Source: Sinorhizobium sp. RAC02
GTDB lineage: Bacteria; Pseudomonadota; Alphaproteobacteria; Rhizobiales; Rhizobiaceae
DNA: 64,000 nt
Direction: 5' to 3'
Assembly (NCBI RefSeq): GCF_001713395.1
Contig: NZ_CP016451.1
Location: 1-64,000, forward strand
Shown: positions 27,259 to 36,481 of the stretch, piece by piece
Layout: every line of letters begins with the position of its first letter
Numbering within the stretch: position 1 is the first letter of the stretch
Program-made: the position numbers and the translations under genes
The notes under the pieces: generated by a model
The model's input: only the letters and a program-made list of their open reading frames with translations
Told to the model about the DNA's origin: nothing
The model's database searches: none

Positions 27259-28059
27259 ATGAAGAAATTGCTTGCGGCCGTCTGTGCCCTCACGTTTTGC
27301 AGCGCAATGCCGTCATGGGCAGAGACGAACATAATCTGCACGCTCGTTGTCTCAGCGGGAACTGGAAAGCCGCTTCTTGAGGAGGGCGATTGCAACCGAC
27401 GGATGTCGCCTGCTTCAACATTCAAGATAGCGATCAGCCTGATGGGTTTCGACAGCGGCATTCTTGAAACGCCGGAAAGGCCGCTTCTGCCCTTTAAAGA
27501 AGGCTACATAGATGCCCGTCCCGAATGGAGGCACTCGCAAACCCCCAAAAGCTGGATGCGAGATTCCGTGATCTGGTATTCGCAGCAGACAAACCTTCAG
27601 CTCGGCATGAAGAAATATACGGCCTACGTGAAGGCATTCGAATACGGCAATCAAGACCTTTCCGGGGAGCCCGGCAAGAGCAATGGCCTGACCCATGCCT
27701 GGCTGAGCACCTCCCTGCAAATCTCTCCTAGGGAGCAGATCACATTCATTCGAAAACTGGTTCGGCATGAACTTCCGGTGAGCAACGCGGCCGTGTCGAA
27801 TACCAGCACAATCCTCGATCAAGGGATGAAGGGCGGCTGGCACGTCTTCGGCAAGACCGGCGCTGGCGGCATCAGAACGGCAGACGGGAAGCTGAAGACT
27901 CCCTTTGGCTGGTATGTCGGTTGGGCAAAGAGAGGAGACGAAACCGTTGTCTTTGCTCGATTGATCCAGGATACTGATCGTCAGCCTACGCCTCCGGGTC
28001 CCCGTGCTCGTGACGGGTTGATGTCGTCTGTGTTTTCAACAAGGGGCGTATTGGAATAG
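27259..28059 (+). CDS. Class D (OXA-type) beta-lactamase
   Basis: 266 residues with a signal peptide (LAAVCALTFCSAMPSWA), so exported to the periplasm. All class D motifs are present: STFK with the catalytic Ser53 and Lys56; Ser103-Val-Ile; YGN at 129-131; Trp148 in the THAWLSTSLQIS segment, equivalent to the Trp that protects the carbamylated Lys; and KTG at 199-201. It should hydrolyse penicillin-type beta-lactams; the spectrum cannot be predicted. Start MKKLLAAV at 27259; an upstream extension to 27082 is rejected. Next to repC, followed 37 bp later by a LysR gene in the same direction. Confidence 0.9.
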   Translation: MKKLLAAVCALTFCSAMPSWAETNIICTLVVSAGTGKPLLEEGDCNRRMSPASTFKIAISLMGFDSGILETPERPLLPFKEGYIDARPEWRHSQTPKSWMRDSVIWYSQQTNLQLGMKKYTAYVKAFEYGNQDLSGEPGKSNGLTHAWLSTSLQISPREQITFIRKLVRHELPVSNAAVSNTSTILDQGMKGGWHVFGKTGAGGIRTADGKLKTPFGWYVGWAKRGDETVVFARLIQDTDRQPTPPGPRARDGLMSSVFSTRGVLE

Positions 28060-28096
28060 GATAGTCTGCAAGGCTCGGAAACCGTGGGGCGGATAA

Positions 28097-28969
28097 ATGA
28101 ATATTGAGCTCCTTCACGATTTCCTATGCGTTTCTGACACGATGAACCTTACGGTGTCGGCCGAAGAACGACACACAACCCAATCTAACCTCAGCAAGCG
28201 AATCCGACAGCTAGAAACCTGGCTGGGACGCGACCTGATCGACCGACGCAGCCGTCCCCTTACTCTGACGAAGGCCGGCCACGACTTCATCCCGGTTGCG
28301 AGAAACATCATTTCACAGCTCGATGAGTACAGAGGCGCTCACATGCCTTGGAGTGTAGCCGAGGGAGCTGTCAGCATCGCCATGCCGCACAGCGCAACGA
28401 TCAGCGTGTTTCCCGGCTTCAAACAGCGGATCGTAAGGCAGATTCCAAGAGCTAGCTTCGCGCCACGATTGGCCAATCATGACACAGTGGCGACGATGCT
28501 TGCTCGTTCCGAGTGCGATCTCGCCGTGGTGGCATATCATCCCGCGACACCGCAGGCCGAGGAATTTGCCGTTTTCAGGTCCGTTGAAATTGCGCGGGAA
28601 CGACTGGTGATCGTTGCGCCTCCTCAGGTCCCCAGCACTGAGCCTCTTCCACTGCACGTCTCGCACCATCGAACCTACATCGGTCAGATTTGGCGAAATT
28701 CCCGTGTATCTGTTCCGGTCACCGAGGAAATCGAACACGGGATGGCGGCCGACATCAGGGCATATTGCTTGTCTGGTGACGGGCGCGGTGTGGTGCCGGA
28801 GACATTGGTCGAGGCCGATATAGCCTCTGGAAAACTGGCAATATGCTTTCCGGAAGCGGACCTATCATATTCCTTTTCATTGTATTGTGCTCCGAAGGCG
28901 AGCGCGCAAGCGAAGAGGATCTGGAACGCCGCTGCACACCTCACCAATCGCGAGCTATCTGCGCAATAG
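28097..28969 (+). CDS. LysR-type transcriptional regulator
   Basis: 290 residues. N-terminal winged HTH (NIELLHDFLCVSDTMNLTVS, then EERHTTQSNLSKRIRQLETW) and a LysR substrate-binding domain. Unlike typical LysR regulators of beta-lactamases it is not divergent from the bla gene but lies downstream in the same orientation, so it may be co-transcribed with it. Target and ligand unknown. Confidence 0.88.
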   Translation: MNIELLHDFLCVSDTMNLTVSAEERHTTQSNLSKRIRQLETWLGRDLIDRRSRPLTLTKAGHDFIPVARNIISQLDEYRGAHMPWSVAEGAVSIAMPHSATISVFPGFKQRIVRQIPRASFAPRLANHDTVATMLARSECDLAVVAYHPATPQAEEFAVFRSVEIARERLVIVAPPQVPSTEPLPLHVSHHRTYIGQIWRNSRVSVPVTEEIEHGMAADIRAYCLSGDGRGVVPETLVEADIASGKLAICFPEADLSYSFSLYCAPKASAQAKRIWNAAAHLTNRELSAQ

Positions 28970-29142
28970 TCCTGATTGTGCAGCCCGATCCTCCGACCTA
29001 AGTGTCAGAGGGGTGGATCATTTACAATTTTACGAAAAATTTAGGTTAATTGACAGTTTCCACGTTGGGCTGTTCCATCGCAACCGCAGATCGGTAAGTT
29101 TACTGGCATCAGCTTTGCCACCAAACTTCCGGAGCGTTGCAC

Positions 29143-30357
29143 ATGACTATGCTTGCCACCACGAACAATGCGCATGCAGGCAACTTTTCCTCGCTCTCGC
29201 ATACGAGAGTCGTGGCAACGGGCACTCGAATGGTTGGTCCCGATATCCTACGTTCGCTGGCGATCTTACTGGTGATACTTGTCCACCTTCCGCTGAACGC
29301 CACCCCAGGCCTGTTGGTGACTGTCCGGGAATATGGCTGGCTCGGTGTCGATATCTTCTTTGTGCTGAGCGGCTACCTGATCGGCACGCAACTGTTCAAG
29401 GAAGTGACACGCACGGGGGCAGTCGATTTCAAATCATTTTATCTCCGGCGTGCCTTCCGCATCTTCCCGGCCTTCTTCGTGGTCCTTGGCCTTTACGCCT
29501 TGGTTCCGGTTCTTCGCGACAATCCGGCGATGCAGCCTCTGTGGAAATTCGCGACCTTCACGGTGAATCTCGGGTTCGATCCGAGGGAGGGCAACGCGTT
29601 CTCTCAGGCATGGACGCTTGCCGTCGAAGAGCAATTTTATCTCGTTCTGCCTTTGCTGGTTCTTCTCCTGTATAAGCGCATTGGCACAGGATGGGTGCTT
29701 ACCCTCGCAGGGCTGCTGATGCTCGCCGGCGTCGTTTTGCGTTACGCGATCTGGGATACACAGGTTGGCTCCCTCGTCGCAGAAGGCCAGTTTCGCCCCG
29801 CCTTTGCGACATACCTCCGAGATGTCTACTACCCAACATATACCCGTCTCGACGGCCTGCTGTTCGGCGTGGTGCTTGCGGCTGCCCGTTTCTTCAAGCC
29901 AGAGCTTTGCAGGCAGTACCTACCGCCGAAGGTCACGATTCCCACAGGTCTGATCTTTGTGATCGCGGCGCTCATCTGCTTCGTTGATCGGGGACCGCTT
30001 GCAGGACAAGGCATATTTCCAGTGTTTCAGGCTCAGCTCGGCGCGGTCGCGGGCTTTCCGCTGATCTCAATCGGCATCGCACTGATGTTCTGTGCCATGC
30101 TCGATCTTGAACATGTGCTAAGCCGCTGGCCAGTGCCAGGTGCAGCCCTCGTAGCAACTCTGTCTTATAGTCTCTACCTAACGCACAAGTCCGTGTTTCA
30201 CGTCATGCGCCTGGTCGTTGGAGAGGAAAACCTGCAAGGCAGCTTTGGCTTTGTCGCCTATCTGATCGGAAGCTTCGCCGTCGCGGCCGTTCTCTGGTTT
30301 TGCGTGGAGCGGACGTTCCTACATCTTCGAGATAAAATGCTATCGAAAACCAAATGA
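29143..30357 (+). CDS. Acyltransferase-3 family membrane protein (OafA/YrhL-like)
   Basis: About 404 residues. It begins after GPDILRSLAILLVILVHLPL, the acyltransferase-3 signature with the conserved His, and has about ten hydrophobic segments. WLGVDIFFVLSGYLIGTQLF, FYLRRAFRIFPAFF and FSQAWTLAVEEQFYLVLPLL are diagnostic. It should O-acylate a surface polysaccharide or similar acceptor at the inner membrane. ATG 29143 with GGAG upstream is chosen over a TTG at 29137. Confidence 0.9.
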   Translation: MTMLATTNNAHAGNFSSLSHTRVVATGTRMVGPDILRSLAILLVILVHLPLNATPGLLVTVREYGWLGVDIFFVLSGYLIGTQLFKEVTRTGAVDFKSFYLRRAFRIFPAFFVVLGLYALVPVLRDNPAMQPLWKFATFTVNLGFDPREGNAFSQAWTLAVEEQFYLVLPLLVLLLYKRIGTGWVLTLAGLLMLAGVVLRYAIWDTQVGSLVAEGQFRPAFATYLRDVYYPTYTRLDGLLFGVVLAAARFFKPELCRQYLPPKVTIPTGLIFVIAALICFVDRGPLAGQGIFPVFQAQLGAVAGFPLISIGIALMFCAMLDLEHVLSRWPVPGAALVATLSYSLYLTHKSVFHVMRLVVGEENLQGSFGFVAYLIGSFAVAAVLWFCVERTFLHLRDKMLSKTK

Positions 30358-30629
30358 TGGTGCTTTGCCACGGTATCGCGAAATTCCTAGGTTTTGCTAC
30401 GTCGCAAAAATCGCCAGCTTCCGACCCCTTGCTCCCAGCCAGAGTGCTTGACGGGTTCGCCCGGAACTTTCCGTTGGTTCAACTCACAAAGGCTGCAGAC
30501 TTGGAGCCGGCTTAGCCCGTTGGTGTTCGCCGTTTCACACACGGGGTCCAACACCGTTGCCAGCCATATCGACACGCCGGAAAGCCGCCATTATTGGATG
30601 CTCACACTGTGATTGGAGAAGGAGACGCT

Positions 30630-31637
30630 ATGTTCATTCGACGAGTCGCAGTGCTGCTTGTCCTCGGTATTTTCGTTGCAGGTACGGCCCACGCCCAGAC
30701 TTGGGAGGACGTCGATCCGATTGCCGCCGGCTGGTCGGCGGAGCGGCTCGATGCGGCCCGTCTCCAATCGAAAACACTCAGGCCTACTGCGCTGATGATC
30801 GTCCAGGACGGGCGGGTGGTCGCCCGTTGGGGCGATACCTTGCGAAAAGTGAATATGGCGTCCGTTCGCAAGAGCCTGCTCAGCGCTCTTTACGGCAGTG
30901 CGGTTGCCGAGGGTCGGGTCAAGCTTTCAACCCACCTTTCCGAACTTGGCATTGACGACAATACTCCCAACCTTACGGCCGAGGAAAAAACCGCAACAGT
31001 GCGTGATCTGCTCATGTCGCGGTCGGGTATCTACCATCCTGCGGCCCACGAGACTGCTGATATCAAGCGCAAGCGTCCTACACGCGGAAGTCACCCACCC
31101 GGGTCGTTTTGGTTTTATAACAACTGGGACTTTAACGTTCTGGGGACGATCTACCGGCAGCAGACCGGCGAGGACCTCTTTGTGAGCTTCGAGAAGCGGA
31201 TCGCTAGACCGATCGGTATGGAGGATTTCTCGGTCAAGGACGGCCGATACGACCTCGAAAAACTGTCGCAGCATCCCGCCTATCCGGTTCGGCTCAGCGC
31301 CCGCGATGCCGCCCGTTTTGGCCAGCTTTTCCTGAACGATGGGAGGTGGGGCACCAAACAGATCATACCGGCGTCGTGGGTCAGGGAATCGACGACTGCC
31401 TATTCGTGGGCGAAGCGGATACGTCAGGGCTATGGCTACATGTGGTGGACGCTTCCAGAGGATACTTGGGGTCCGAATGCATTCTACGCTTCCGGCTACG
31501 GTGGGCAGATTATCGCCGTCGTGCCGTCAAAGCGGCTGGTGGTCGTGCAGACCGTAGATTTAAACCAGAACCCGAAGGGGGTTCGCACCAGCGCATTCAT
31601 CGACCTGCTAAAAGAGATCGCTCTCGCTTCACCGTGA
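30630..31637 (+). CDS. Exported serine hydrolase of the class C beta-lactamase-like family
   Basis: 335 residues with a signal peptide (FIRRVAVLLVLGIFVAGTAHA). SVRK at 78-81 gives the SxxK nucleophile and YNN at 163-165 the YxN motif; ASGYGGQI occupies the position of the third motif (KTG-like). This set is typical of EstB/6-aminohexanoate-dimer hydrolase/PBP4-like enzymes; amide or ester hydrolysis in the periplasm is likely, true beta-lactamase activity is not implied. ATG 30630 follows AAGGAG. No clear operon partner. Confidence 0.85.
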   Translation: MFIRRVAVLLVLGIFVAGTAHAQTWEDVDPIAAGWSAERLDAARLQSKTLRPTALMIVQDGRVVARWGDTLRKVNMASVRKSLLSALYGSAVAEGRVKLSTHLSELGIDDNTPNLTAEEKTATVRDLLMSRSGIYHPAAHETADIKRKRPTRGSHPPGSFWFYNNWDFNVLGTIYRQQTGEDLFVSFEKRIARPIGMEDFSVKDGRYDLEKLSQHPAYPVRLSARDAARFGQLFLNDGRWGTKQIIPASWVRESTTAYSWAKRIRQGYGYMWWTLPEDTWGPNAFYASGYGGQIIAVVPSKRLVVVQTVDLNQNPKGVRTSAFIDLLKEIALASP

Positions 31638-31967
31638 AGATGTGGTGCCACACACCTTATCAAATGTGCCAGCTGGTTCTGAGCGGTTCAATGGTCCCTC
31701 CGGCTCTAAGCGGACTGTCCGTTTCCCTCGCAATCGCGGACATGGCGTCGCATCATTCCTGATTTTTGCGTTCGGCACAGCAGCGGCCGTGGATGAAACT
31801 TGTTGATGACCCGTTCTCAAGCTATGTTGAGCGGACAGGCTTGGCCCGCGCCTCCTCCCTCCCATCGGGGAAGTATCGTTCATACGGGGTATTGAGATCA
31901 TCGAGCCATCTGTTCGAGCGCCGCATAAGGAGGGATTGCGTTTCCTGCTCGGAATGGAGGTTCCTTG
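31638..31967. other. Intergenic region, no gene recognised
   Basis: About 330 bp between the serine hydrolase and the DnaB-like gene. Short open frames exist on both strands but none shows family features. A GGAGG near the end serves the following gene. Confidence 0.5.
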
Positions 31968-32681
31968 ATGAAGCTATCTGCTCCGATTTATCAACTGAAG
32001 CGCCGCGCCAAATTGTTGGCCCGGAATGAAAAAATCCCTCTGCATTCGGCGTTGGACCGCATAGCACGCGACGAAGGCTTTGCGGGGTGGAGCCTGCTTT
32101 CCGCCCGAGTTGCAACATCTGCGACGGCAAGCGAAATGCTGTCCCGGCTTTCTGATGGCGATATGCTTCTGCTGGGAGCGCGGCCCGGTCATGGCAAGAC
32201 CCTTCTCGGGCTTCAGCTCCTGCTCGATGCTATCCGTGACGGCCGGCGAGGTGTCTTCTTCACCCTCGAATATACCGAGCAGGAAACCCATGCGCGTATC
32301 CGGTCGCTGGAAGGCGAATCGTCGGGCCTTGGGGGTGCTCTGGAAATCATGACCTCTGACGAGATTTGCGCCGACTATATCATGCGCCATCTCGCCGATG
32401 CCTCCCGGGGGACGGTCGCCGTTATCGATTACCTACAAATCCTCGATCAACGGAGAAATAAGCCCGAACTTTCGGAGCAAATAGCCACGCTTCAACAATT
32501 CGCTCGAAGGACGGGAATTATTCTCGCTTTTATCTCCCAGATTGACCGTTCATACGATCCGGAGGCGAAGCCTTTGCCGGATATGCAGGACATACGCTTG
32601 CCCAACAAAGTAGATGTGAGGCTTTTCTCAAAAGCGAGCTTCTTGCATGAGGGTGAGGTGCAGTTTCGGGCCATAGCCTGA
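31968..32681 (+). CDS. Small DnaB/RecA-like P-loop ATPase
   Basis: 237 residues. A short helical N-terminus is followed by a DnaB-C/RadA-like core: LLGARPGHGKTLLGLQLLL (Walker A GARPGHGKT), GRRGVFFTLEYTEQET, Walker B VAVIDYLQIL and IILAFISQIDR. It lacks the DnaB N-terminal domain, so a replicative helicase role is unlikely; stand-alone copies are common on mobile elements. ATG 31968 lies 7 nt after GGAGG. Confidence 0.8.
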   Translation: MKLSAPIYQLKRRAKLLARNEKIPLHSALDRIARDEGFAGWSLLSARVATSATASEMLSRLSDGDMLLLGARPGHGKTLLGLQLLLDAIRDGRRGVFFTLEYTEQETHARIRSLEGESSGLGGALEIMTSDEICADYIMRHLADASRGTVAVIDYLQILDQRRNKPELSEQIATLQQFARRTGIILAFISQIDRSYDPEAKPLPDMQDIRLPNKVDVRLFSKASFLHEGEVQFRAIA

Positions 32682-32811
32682 TTATGCTGGCTTACCGGGG
32701 CACAGTCCGCGTGTGCCGGTAGGCCGTCCCTTGTCGCGGTAATCCTAAGTTTCCCGGCGGCGCTTAACTCTTGACCGGGCGGAAGAAGCCAGTCCGCTTT
32801 GAGGTTGAATC

Positions 32812-33351
32812 CTAAAGCGCGAGTCGCAGAGGCTCCTGTCCCTCTGAAAACATGTCCCAATAGTCTCGACCGTCTCCGTCGGCATTCTCAAACAGACCTT
32901 CGACGAATTCCCTGAATGAAGAGGCCTGCAGACAAAGATAGTCGTTGTCGGGGGAGGGCCATGGCCCGCCGAAATTGCGGACCCAGCTATAGATGTGACC
33001 ATAATCGTCTTGCCGAAGCGACATCACCAGCTCGATCAAGCCAGGATCCCCGCCGACGACCAAGCATTGCTTAGGCAGCCTGTCGCCGAGTTCAGCGCGC
33101 CAAGTCACAACGCGGTCCCAGTCGTAGAAGGGATCAACGAAATGCTCGGTGGGGTTTGGTGCGTCGCCTGACTCACGGGCCGTATGTCTGAACATCAATG
33201 GATAGACCCTGCCACCATCATATCGGGTCATGAAGCTGCGATAGTCATTCGGCAGTTGCACACCATTGTCGCGCTCCCATATCTGAATGGCTTTGCTGAC
33301 ACCTTCGTTAGGCCATTCAGCATGAAGAGGCTTAACCCATCTTTCGATCAT
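32812..33351 (-). CDS. SMI1/KNR4 (SUKH) family protein
   Basis: 179 residues. Features of the SUKH fold: LPNDYRSFMTRYDGGRVYPL near the N-terminus (the LP-x-x-Y-x-x-F loop) and SSFREFVEGLFEN near the C-terminus. SUKH proteins often act as immunity proteins against polymorphic or contact-dependent toxins. No cognate toxin was found next to it, so it may be an orphan immunity gene. Confidence 0.8.
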   Translation of the reverse strand: MIERWVKPLHAEWPNEGVSKAIQIWERDNGVQLPNDYRSFMTRYDGGRVYPLMFRHTARESGDAPNPTEHFVDPFYDWDRVVTWRAELGDRLPKQCLVVGGDPGLIELVMSLRQDDYGHIYSWVRNFGGPWPSPDNDYLCLQASSFREFVEGLFENADGDGRDYWDMFSEGQEPLRLAL

Positions 33352-33497
33352 TGAATTCTGCCCTTCTATGAAAACTAGCCGCGCGATATTGGAGCTGATG
33401 GCTGAAGCTCATTTTCGCTGACGCACGTGGCGTTCGTTTTCGGTAATCGTATGAAATTGAGTCAATACCTGCAACGGGGCGGGCAGCCTTGCCAGAT

Positions 33498-33550
33498 TGT
33501 CGCAAAAATCAGTCGCAAAAGTTTGCCTTTTGCGTCTGACTTTTGCGACA
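33498..33550. repeat. 24-bp inverted repeat beside the tyrosine recombinase (possible core/resolution site)
   Basis: Arms 33498-33521 and 33527-33550 are inverted copies matching at 22 of 24 positions around a 5-bp centre (TTTGC). Each arm itself contains two TCGCAAAA-like units (some inverted or with one change). It lies 65 bp beyond the stop of the recombinase gene. Two inverted binding arms around a short centre is the usual layout of a tyrosine-recombinase core site. A bidirectional terminator is less likely, as no T-tract follows. Confidence 0.65.
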
Positions 33551-33614
33551 TAATTTCAGCAGCAAATTCAACGATGCTGGGGGCTGCCGCAAAACTTAGG
33601 GAAAGTGAGCGAAA

Positions 33615-34766
33615 CTACTGAACAAGCCTTGCGGCCCGTCCTGTCCGTCTGGTTGCGTTGTTGTAATAAGTGGAGGCCTGCTGGACCGATCTATGTCGCG
33701 ACTGCTCCATGGCTTCCGGCAGGGGAACTCCACGATTGGCGGCCTCCGTGAGATAGCCTGACCTCAACCCATGCGCCGAAAACTCCTCAGGCTCCAGCCC
33801 GGCCAGCGCCGCCCGCTGCTTGACGATCTGGTTGACTGCGCTCGGCTCCAGCGCCCGCTTCGAAACATTACCCCAACGATCGATCTTCCGAAAAACACTC
33901 CCGCTTTCAACCTTGCAAGCCGCAAGCCAGGCGTTGAGCGCATCCACGGGCCGGCCCGTCAGATAAACGACCTCATCGTGCTCGGAGCCGGATGTTTTGG
34001 TCCGACCCAGATGGATGGCAAGAGAGGGGAGGGGAGGGCCGTTTTCGACTGTGATCGGCGGCTCGACCGAGAGCTGCTCCCTGCGCAACCCGGCAATCTC
34101 GCTGCGACGCCGTCCGCCGGATGCGAACGCCACCATCAAAATTGCGCGGTCACGGATGTCGCGCAGGCTGTCGGTGCCACAGGTCGCGAGCAGCTTGGCA
34201 AGGACATCTCCCGTGACCGCCTTCGCGCTCTTGCGTTTTCGCGGCCGCGGCGTCGCGCGGGCAGCGAGGCGTATCGCGGATTTCAGCGAAGGGGCGGAGA
34301 AGACACCGGTCAGCCCGCGCCATTTTGTCAGCGTCGACCAACTGGCAAGCCGCCGGCGCACCGTATCGGGCGCATGCGGTCCGGAAGATCGAAGGAAGCG
34401 TTGCTCGCGCAGGCTTTGCTCGACATTTGCTGGCATGCCGTGTTGAGGATCGATGTCGCGCTGTTCGGGCTGCCAGAGATGGTGGGCGACGAATTTCAGC
34501 AGCAGCGCTTCCGGAGCCGGCCAGGGGAGGCAGGCACCGGTCGCGGCGAGAGACCAGGCCTGGAGATAGGCGAGGTCGGAGGTGAGCGCGCGCAGCGTGT
34601 TTACGCCCATGCCCTCATTGACCAGATGGCGCAGCGTTTCGACATCCTGGTCGGTCAGCAGTTCGGCCAGTTCGTCGCGCCGGTCGATCGGCAGGACGCT
34701 GGCGATGGTGTCGAGTTCGTCGGCCCGGTGATCGACGGCGGTCTTGGAAATGGACGGTTTGGCCAC
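33615..34766 (-). CDS. Tyrosine recombinase / phage-type integrase
   Basis: About 383 residues from a GTG at 34766 (MAKPSISK); a GTG at 34853 would add 29 residues but sits directly against GGAGG. N-terminal SAM-like core-binding domain (GMGVNTLRALTSDLAYLQAW) and C-terminal catalytic domain with the first Arg in ASGGRRRSEIAGLR, the HGLRSGYLT box, the second His in SRHRSVQQ and the nucleophilic Tyr in ASTYYN. This type is common beside DUF1612/RHE_PE00001 genes on rhizobial plasmids as I recall. The gene is divergent from that gene here. Confidence 0.9.
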   Translation of the reverse strand: MAKPSISKTAVDHRADELDTIASVLPIDRRDELAELLTDQDVETLRHLVNEGMGVNTLRALTSDLAYLQAWSLAATGACLPWPAPEALLLKFVAHHLWQPEQRDIDPQHGMPANVEQSLREQRFLRSSGPHAPDTVRRRLASWSTLTKWRGLTGVFSAPSLKSAIRLAARATPRPRKRKSAKAVTGDVLAKLLATCGTDSLRDIRDRAILMVAFASGGRRRSEIAGLRREQLSVEPPITVENGPPLPSLAIHLGRTKTSGSEHDEVVYLTGRPVDALNAWLAACKVESGSVFRKIDRWGNVSKRALEPSAVNQIVKQRAALAGLEPEEFSAHGLRSGYLTEAANRGVPLPEAMEQSRHRSVQQASTYYNNATRRTGRAARLVQ

Positions 34767-34857
34767 AGAGAAACTCCGGATCGGCGGTTTTTGGCGGCCG
34801 AGTGGCCGTGGATTTACCCGATTCTTTCTGATTTGAGACTCGAAATCAATCACCTCC

Positions 34858-34938
34858 GATAAGGGTTACTTATCGATGGTTAGACGCCCAACCGGCAACC
34901 ATACCATGTGAGGAACCATAATATTAATATAGAGTTCC
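34858..34938. promoter_or_regulatory. AT-rich operator-like region with nested palindromes
   Basis: In the spacer between the recombinase and the DUF1612-type gene: GATAAG-5 bp-CTTATC at 34858-34874; one inverted and two direct copies of AACCAT between 34876 and 34920; and a dyad of GGAAC and GTTCC around ATATTAATAT at 34912-34938. A divergent, probably autoregulated promoter region is inferred. Confidence 0.5.
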
Positions 34939-34965
34939 TATAGCAAATCATTTACCATAATTTCA

Positions 34966-36096
34966 ATGGCTTACGACCTCGCGAAAATCAGCATGACAGC
35001 CCTGATGCGACCGGCTTTCGATGCCGGCATCGCGCTCACGCGTCTCGACGAGCGCATCGCCCGCTCGCCGGTCGGCGAGGGTTGGATCGAGCGATCCCAC
35101 TTCTCTGATGCCTGCGCCTCGCTGTGGATCGACGGCGAGCTCGTCCATCTCGAAGACCTCGTCCTCCACGACGCCACCCGCGATATTCGCACCCCGACCC
35201 ATGAGCTGACAATCGCCCGCGACGTGCTGCGCACCCGCCGGCGCGTTGCCGCCCAGCTACCCGGCTGGGCGCTGTCGATGGACGGGGTTCGGACGCTGCG
35301 AAAGACCTCGGAGATCACGGCGGCTGACACGGACGAGGCGACGACTGCCGATGCCATCCGGCGCGCGGTCGCAAACGATCCGGAAGGGGAGGGGGACGTC
35401 GCCGACGACATCGAAAATCTCCCCGGCGTTGACTACGCTGCAATCGATGCCGTGCTGGCCCGATCGGAGGCGGCGATCGAGAACGCCAGACGGCCGAGCC
35501 ATGGCGGCGGTCAGGACAAAGATCCGATGATCTACGATCTCGATTGGGACGAGGATGCCAGGCTTGACGAGTGGCGCGGCGTGCTGCGCCAGGCCGAAAA
35601 CCTGCCGGCGGTGCTGCGGGCGATCACCGCCCTCGATGCCTGGAACGAGCTTTCCGTTCTTCAGCACGCGCCCTGGCTGGGCCGGCTGTTTTGCGCGTCG
35701 ATCCTGCGCCAGGCCGGTATCACCACCGGCGTACATCTCGCGGCGATCAACCTCGGCCTGAAAACCATTGCCGTCGATCGCCGCCGCAACCGCGACCGGG
35801 AGACGCGGCTGCTCGCCATCGCCCACGGGTTTTTGGCCGCCGCCGAGATCGGGCTCAGAGAACATGACCGGCTGGCAATGGCGCGAAAAATGATGGAGCG
35901 GAAGCTGGAGGGGCGGCGGACGTCTTCAAAACTGCCTGAACTGGTCGAGCTGGTGATGGCAAAACCCTTGGTGTCGGCCGGGATGGTGGCGAAGACGCTC
36001 GAGGTCACGCCGCAGGCGGCGCGGCGGATCGTTTTGGAACTCGGCCTGCGCGAGATGACGGGGAGGGGGAGGTTTCGCGCGTGGGGTGTTCTTTAG
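34966..36096 (+). CDS. RHE_PE00001/DUF1612-type DNA-binding protein
   Basis: 376 residues. N-terminal region has [17 protein letters not shown] and [20 protein letters not shown], resembling Fic/DOC-like N-terminal helices; a charged linker follows; the C-terminus [20 protein letters not shown] is a clear HTH. The family is widespread on rhizobial plasmids and commonly neighbours tyrosine recombinases. Function unknown; a plasmid-maintenance or regulatory role is plausible. Very GC-rich compared with its AT-rich promoter. Confidence 0.75.
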   Translation: MAYDLAKISMTALMRPAFDAGIALTRLDERIARSPVGEGWIERSHFSDACASLWIDGELVHLEDLVLHDATRDIRTPTHELTIARDVLRTRRRVAAQLPGWALSMDGVRTLRKTSEITAADTDEATTADAIRRAVANDPEGEGDVADDIENLPGVDYAAIDAVLARSEAAIENARRPSHGGGQDKDPMIYDLDWDEDARLDEWRGVLRQAENLPAVLRAITALDAWNELSVLQHAPWLGRLFCASILRQAGITTGVHLAAINLGLKTIAVDRRRNRDRETRLLAIAHGFLAAAEIGLREHDRLAMARKMMERKLEGRRTSSKLPELVELVMAKPLVSAGMVAKTLEVTPQAARRIVLELGLREMTGRGRFRAWGVL

Positions 36097-36104
36097 TTGA
36101 CGCA

Positions 36105-36330
36105 ATCGAGGAGCCTATCCAATCCGGCAGTGTCTGGGTCCAAGTCGCCTCGGCGAAGGTGTAACTCGACGCGCCGAGCACGCTGACAACAATTCAGCCT
36201 CCCGGACCTCGCCGATCTGGCGATCGACGATCGGCACCTTCTTCCCGGAATTCCACGAAGGCCTTGTCGCCGACGGCATGCTTCTGATGCATCATCGGCG
36301 ACAAGCGCTGCTCAAAGCCATGCGGCTGGA
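36105..36330 (-). pseudogene. Remnant of IS21-family transposase IstA
   Basis: On the minus strand, and only if frameshifts are allowed, one reads FEQRLSPMMHQKHAVGDKAF, then [19 protein letters not shown], then [19 protein letters not shown] and DWIGS. This is the conserved IstA core of IS21-family elements. At least two frame changes and missing ends show it is dead. It marks the left edge of the defence island. Confidence 0.8.
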
Positions 36331-36481
36331 TCAGCGGTTTTGCAGCTAGCTGCGGCTGGAGGTGACAGAGTGCGCAACGTAATGACGGAAAAACGTTTGA
36401 ACCACAGGTTTCGTCAGCGATAGTTGATGTCGTCATAGCTGAATTCTTCTATAGTTGCGGTGATTTGGGGGCGGGGTAAGT

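Noticed and set aside
33771..34862. 363-codon plus-strand frame opposite the tyrosine recombinase
   Set aside because: Shadow of the recombinase, which has all catalytic residues on the other strand.
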